A stretch of 34,466 nt of DNA from B3-G11 sp039714175 (GTDB lineage Bacteria > Actinomycetota > Acidimicrobiia > Spongiisociales > UBA5794): NCBI GenBank assembly GCA_039714175.1, contig JBDLJV010000003.1, positions 1 to 34,466 on the forward strand, given 5' to 3'. This document shows, piece after piece, positions 31,782 through 34,466 of the stretch (positions are counted from its first letter, which is position 1; every line of letters starts with the position of its first letter). Made by a program: the position numbers and the translations under genes. The notes beneath the pieces are model-generated. The model had not been told where the DNA came from and made no database searches. It worked only from the letters and a program-made list of their open reading frames with translations.

Positions 31782-32447
31782 TCAGAGCAGGATCTCGACG
31801 GCATCCCCGACCAGCGACACGCCGATGACGAGGAGCAGAACAGACATCACAACAGAGTTGTTCTGAATGAGCCAGTCCTTGGCACTCGTAAGGAGCGTGT
31901 CGGCGCCCTCACCGACGATGAGATAGCCGACAACCGGAATGATGACCGTGCTCGCCGCTATGAGCGTGAAGATGAGCAACGCCGTCACCGTCTCTCCCGT
32001 TGCGAGCCCAGCAGCCGAGATCGTTGCGGCAGCCGCCACGACGAGCAGGAGGTTCTTGGGATTCAAGCCGGACAGGAGAAACCCCATCCCGAACGACTTG
32101 CCGGGGCTGAAGCTGTCGATCGTGTCCATCCATTTCGGCGCTTCAGCACTCTCACCTGGCTTCGGACGTTTGCGCCATGCGCCCACGGCAAGCACCAGCA
32201 GGAGCACCCCGAGAAGGCCCTTGATGACGCCGGAGGTGGTCGACGGCTCTCCCCCGGTCTCCATGCCGGGGATCACAAGGACGATCGAGCCGGCAACCAG
32301 GATCCCGGCGATCCATCCGACCATGAACACCGGCGCATTGGTCTTCGCCTTCGGCGTGAAGAGAATCACGATTGCGGCAGCGATCGGCACGGGACTCACC
32401 GCGACCCCGATAGCAACTGAAAGCGTCTCCCCGATCACGTCAATCAT
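31782..32447 (-). CDS. GAP-family (LysE-like) membrane protein
   Basis: 221 residues with an AGGTGA ribosome site just before the ATG. There are six predicted helices. The start 'VAIGVAVSPVPIAAAIVILFTPKA' and 'APVFMVGWIAGILVAGSIVLV' are the signature of the GAP family (named after a mycobacterial glycopeptidolipid export protein), which belongs to the LysE-type transporter group. The cytoplasmic loop 'WRKRPKPGESAEAPKWMDTID' and the second half 'FGMGFLLSGLNPKNLLLVVAAA' also fit. The transported compound is unknown; export of a lipid or small metabolite is the usual suggestion. It is divergent from the truncated DUF1254 gene. Confidence 0.85.
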   Translation of the reverse strand: MIDVIGETLSVAIGVAVSPVPIAAAIVILFTPKAKTNAPVFMVGWIAGILVAGSIVLVIPGMETGGEPSTTSGVIKGLLGVLLLVLAVGAWRKRPKPGESAEAPKWMDTIDSFSPGKSFGMGFLLSGLNPKNLLLVVAAAATISAAGLATGETVTALLIFTLIAASTVIIPVVGYLIVGEGADTLLTSAKDWLIQNNSVVMSVLLLVIGVSLVGDAVEILL

Positions 32448-32786
32448 GCTTCACCTCACCTCGACTGTTTGTTCTCTCGCCACACGCTAACGCGGCTCCG
32501 CAGGACCGAAGCGGAACACATTCTCAGCGATCTCAACCGCTCCGTGATTGATGGGCGCCCTCGACAGAGGGCAAGGACAGGAGCCGTAGACGCTCACGAT
32601 ACGAACCTGCGTCGTGTCTGAGTCGAGGCGTCTTGTGTGCGACAGGGGAAATCGTACGGTTGGTCGAACACGGTCAGCCGGCACAGATCCCGATCCGACG
32701 ATCAAACCGGCCAGTGTCGCGAGCGAGGGAGGACACAGCTGTCCATGACACGGATCGTGATCGATCTGCCCGATGAAAGGGGAACC
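32448..32786. other. Intergenic stretch with a short unexplained open frame
   Basis: These 339 bp lie between the GAP-family gene and the DUF1254 remnant. On the minus strand 32487-32705 a 72-codon frame ends in 'YGSCPCPLSRAPINHGAVEI' followed by 'AENVFRFGP', with wobble bases like a coding sequence. It has no ribosome site and no recognised family, and may be the tail of a lost gene. No clear promoter pair was found, though GGGAGGAC at 32728-32735 and a short ATG frame from 32745 precede the DUF1254 start. Confidence 0.35.
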
Positions 32787-33254
32787 ATGTCAGCATTCGC
32801 ATTCGACAGGAACGCGGGTCCGATGCCCAACTCCGCCCCTGCACCAGAGACCCTCGAGACGAGCTTCGGCACGATCGAGTTCGCGGGAGGGGCGTATCCC
32901 ACACCCGAGTCCGCCCGCCTGCTGTTCGACGAACTCGGTTTCCAGCCTGCCACTCAGGCATACATCAACTTCTACCCGGCGCTGTCGCTGCTCGGCTTGC
33001 TCGCCGGGCAGAGCCGCGACGTCGGGGCGATGTCCTGTTCCGAATTCGGCGTCTACGCCGACTTCGCTACGGCGACAGATCTCTACCTGACTGCCGACAC
33101 CGACTCCGTCTACGCAACGCTGACCTTCGATCTGGGCGAGGACGGTCCCACAGTCGTCGAGACCCCGGAAGGGATGTACGGTCCGGCCGACGACGCCTAC
33201 TTCAGGTCCATTGTCGAGATGTCAAGCCCTGTCATCCGTTTGACACAGGTTTGA
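32787..33254 (+). pseudogene. DUF1254-domain protein gene, truncated at its 3' end
   Basis: The ATG at 32787 follows AAAGGGG closely, so translation should start normally. The 155 residues begin like the family: 'LETSFGTIEFAGGAYPT', 'FQPATQAYINFYPALSLLGLL', 'ATDLYLTADTDSVYATLTFDLG' and 'VETPEGMYGPADDAYFRSI', the N-terminal third of DUF1254 proteins, which are usually 430-480 residues with a following DUF1214 domain. The similarity breaks off after 'DDAYFRSIVEM', and a stop comes ten codons later. The remaining 300 or so residues are not found downstream in any frame. The gene is therefore cut off by a deletion or rearrangement near 33215. The short product is unlikely to be functional. Full-length relatives are exported or cytoplasmic proteins of unclear role. 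Confidence 0.75.
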
Positions 33255-33290
33255 CATGACTCCCTCGCACGGGCGCCGGACGCGAGAAGA

Positions 33291-33318
33291 CCGCTGAGAC
33301 ATGTAGGAATCTCAACGG
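33291..33318. terminator. Terminator-like hairpin
   Basis: CCGCTGAGA (33291-33299) and TCTCAACGG (33310-33318) pair at 8 of 9 positions with a 10-nt loop. On the minus strand it follows both the SnoaL-like gene and the tRNA-like fragment, so it could end transcripts from the right; it can also end the DUF1254 transcript from the left. Confidence 0.5.
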
Positions 33319-33328
33319 TTCCCTTCGT

Positions 33329-33385
33329 AGCGGGGGCAGGATTCGAACCCTCCCCACCGAGCACACGGAGAAGGGGATTCCCGCT
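33329..33385 (-). other. tRNA 3'-end-like fragment
   Basis: On the minus strand the 3' part reads as a T-arm with loop TTCGAAT and a stem that is mostly paired (GAGGG with CCTGC), then an acceptor-like strand CCCCGCT and discriminator A. Six of the seven acceptor bases pair with AGCGGG located only 57 nt upstream, where a real tRNA would need at least 72 nt. There is no D-arm or anticodon arm. It is not a working tRNA; it may be a deletion relic or one half of an attachment site. Confidence 0.45.
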
Positions 33386-33506
33386 CGAAGGACCGCTGTC
33401 TGGTTGCGTCCTCTGACGTGGCATATGAGCGGCACCGCGTCGACCTCGTTGTTGTCTTCCCAGCCGATTGCTTCGAGTGCTGCAACTCCCGACCACGCTG
33501 CCTGGA

Positions 33507-33998
33507 TCAGGATTGAACAGCGCTTCGATACGTGTTGAGTTGTTCAGCGTCGGTGATGGAACCGTGGTGATGGATCTGGCCCCAACGTCCGTTGATTCGA
33601 TGGAACACACGGGTCGTGCGAATGTCGAGATCAACGGTCACACCGGCTCTGGTGAACTCGCCACGTTCCCTCCCGGAGAAGACAGCAGCATCCTGGCCGA
33701 GCTCGTAGGCAACGATCTCCGTGAACTCGACCCACACGTCAGCGGGTCCGTTGAAGATGCCGGCGTAGAGATCGGTGATGGGGTGGATCCCTTCGAGGAT
33801 CCCGCCGAGGGGGTTCTTGAGTCGGATCAGCTCGTGGGCCACCCAGACCTGGCGGAAGACGCCGAGGTCGCCATTGTTGAAAGCGAAGTAGAACGACTCG
33901 AGCGCGGCCAGGGCACCGGCAATACCGGGTCGGGTGGCCTCGTCGAGACGATTGGCTGCATCCTTGCCGAAGGTCTCGTCGACTCGGGTGTACGTCAT
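33507..33998 (-). CDS. SnoaL-like / NTF2-fold protein
   Basis: 163 residues, with GGAGG seven nt before the ATG. The pattern is that of the YybH/SnoaL-like group: an opening helix and 'ALAALESFYFAFNNGDLGVFRQVW', then 'LIRLKNPLGGILEGIHPITDLYAGIFNG', strands 'VWVEFTEIVAYELGQDAAVFSGRERGEF' and a final 'FHRINGRWGQIHHHGSI'. The fold is a small cone with a pocket and members act as isomerases, hydrolases or binding proteins, so no activity can be assigned. The cluster of His residues near the end could line the pocket. Its start overlaps the stop of the TetR regulator by 4 nt (ATGA), so the two are co-translated and the regulator probably controls this gene. Confidence 0.82.
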   Translation of the reverse strand: MTYTRVDETFGKDAANRLDEATRPGIAGALAALESFYFAFNNGDLGVFRQVWVAHELIRLKNPLGGILEGIHPITDLYAGIFNGPADVWVEFTEIVAYELGQDAAVFSGRERGEFTRAGVTVDLDIRTTRVFHRINGRWGQIHHHGSITDAEQLNTYRSAVQS

Positions 33999-34466
33999 GG
34001 TCGACGCCTCCCGATGGCGGTGTGGATGAGCGCAACCAACGCGGATGTGGCATTCGCCTGGGCGTCCGGGTCGCCAGTGGCTCGGGCAAGGACATAGCTG
34101 CCCTGGACCGTGGCAATGGCAAGATCAGCGAGCGCTACCGGTTCAATGTCGATGTCGATGACATCGAACGCATCGGTGAGGCGTTCACGGATATGGACGA
34201 AGTATCTGGCGATGGGATCCATGATCCGCGGGTCCGTGAGGGATGCTTCCATGGTGATGCGCCCGATTCGGCAACCCGCCAGGGCGTCTCGTGGGCATGA
34301 GAGGAACGCCTCGCCAACAGCGAGACCGGTCTCTTCGGTCAAGGCATCGAATTGATCGCACATCTCTTCCGCGAGTGAGGTGAGAGCCGCCTCGGCGAGG
34401 TCGGCCTTGCTGGCGAAGTGGTGGTAGAAGCTGCCTTGACCGACCCCGCTCGCGCTTTGGATCTGT
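33995..34466 (-). CDS. TetR-family transcriptional regulator, C-terminal part (gene starts beyond right edge)
   Basis: The frame is open to the window end, so the first ~30 residues are missing. The visible part begins with the end of the TetR helix-turn-helix, 'IQSASGVGQGSFYHHFASKA', where 'GVGQGSFYHHFASKADLAEAAL' is the recognition helix and the following helix of this family. The rest is the helical ligand-binding and dimer domain ('AFLSCPRDALAGCRIGRITMEA', 'IARYFVHIRERLTDAFDVIDI', 'ALADLAIATVQGSYVLARATGD'). The C-terminal arrangement with a Cys-Arg-x-Gly segment resembles the TetR_C domains of the AcuR/YxaF group. It is coupled to the SnoaL-like gene by an ATGA overlap and probably represses it. 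The effector is unknown. Confidence 0.88.
   Translation of the reverse strand, partial: QIQSASGVGQGSFYHHFASKADLAEAALTSLAEEMCDQFDALTEETGLAVGEAFLSCPRDALAGCRIGRITMEASLTDPRIMDPIARYFVHIRERLTDAFDVIDIDIEPVALADLAIATVQGSYVLARATGDPDAQANATSALVALIHTAIGRRRP

Noticed and set aside
33329..33425. A complete tRNA gene on the minus strand
   Set aside because: Only the T-arm and acceptor-like strand can be found. No 5' acceptor strand lies at the required 72-90 nt, and there is no D-arm or anticodon stem.
33197..33634. A 145-codon minus-strand frame containing 'GSNPAPAT'
   Set aside because: That peptide is the usual spurious translation of a tRNA 3' end; the frame also overlaps the better supported SnoaL-like gene and the DUF1254 remnant.

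Overview
The window looks like a chromosomal segment of a high-GC Gram-positive bacterium, most likely an actinomycetote. The grounds are GC-rich wobble positions, GGAGG-type ribosome binding sites, frequent GTG starts, an FadD15-like acyl-CoA ligase, a GAP-family membrane protein and the 'WTFLTNHARVL' type of winged-helix regulator. A position near the Acidimicrobiia is only a guess. No phage, insertion sequence, rRNA, CRISPR array or complete tRNA was seen.

Layout. (1) 1-1162: the first codons of an isochorismatase-type cysteine hydrolase leaving the window, divergent from an AraC regulator. (2) 1474-3234: a secreted protein with TSP3-like calcium-binding repeats. (3) 3327-6551: a cytochrome b / Rieske / triheme cytochrome c operon, i.e. 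a bc-type quinol oxidase. (4) 6711-9040: a small secreted Gly/His-rich protein followed by an OmpR-type response regulator and its histidine kinase. (5) 9080-12472: a CBS-BON protein divergent from a CPA2 antiporter fused to two universal-stress domains, then a small winged-helix regulator. (6) 12754-14553: a secreted von Willebrand A protein. (7) 14694-16134: two GNAT acetyltransferases on either side of a decayed yeast-type cytosine deaminase gene. (8) 16175-20164: acyl-CoA ligase, a D-cysteine desulfhydrase-like PLP enzyme and a YghZ-like aldo/keto reductase. (9) 20293-22179: a flavin monooxygenase and a divergent PadR regulator sharing an operator-like dyad. (10) 22282-23994: a DASS (SLC13-type) transporter with an extra extracytoplasmic domain. 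(11) 24323-31163: a tight eight-gene operon (GntR, BtpA-family protein, AllA-like cupin, PfkB kinase, three-part amino-acid ABC transporter, ornithine aminotransferase). (12) 31242-34466: a hypothetical protein, a GAP-family membrane protein, a 3'-truncated DUF1254 gene, a tRNA-3'-end-like fragment, and a SnoaL-like protein with its TetR regulator running off the right edge.

The most notable system is the eight-gene operon. Its junctions are 1-4 nt overlaps or gaps of 0-11 nt, and the leader carries two contiguous HutC-type operator octamers overlapping the predicted transcription start. Its content (periplasmic binding-protein uptake of a polar amino-acid-like compound, a sugar-kinase-family enzyme, a BtpA TIM-barrel protein, an AllA-like lyase fold and an ornithine aminotransferase with both ornithine-selecting tyrosines) suggests a catabolic route for an ornithine/arginine-type conjugate, by analogy with fructosamine (frl) operons. 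I do not recognise it as a described pathway, and the substrate is inference.

Other points are gene decay (cytosine deaminase, DUF1254, tRNA fragment), a bc complex with b6f-like haem spacing and a triheme cytochrome c, and several dyads in divergent promoter regions.
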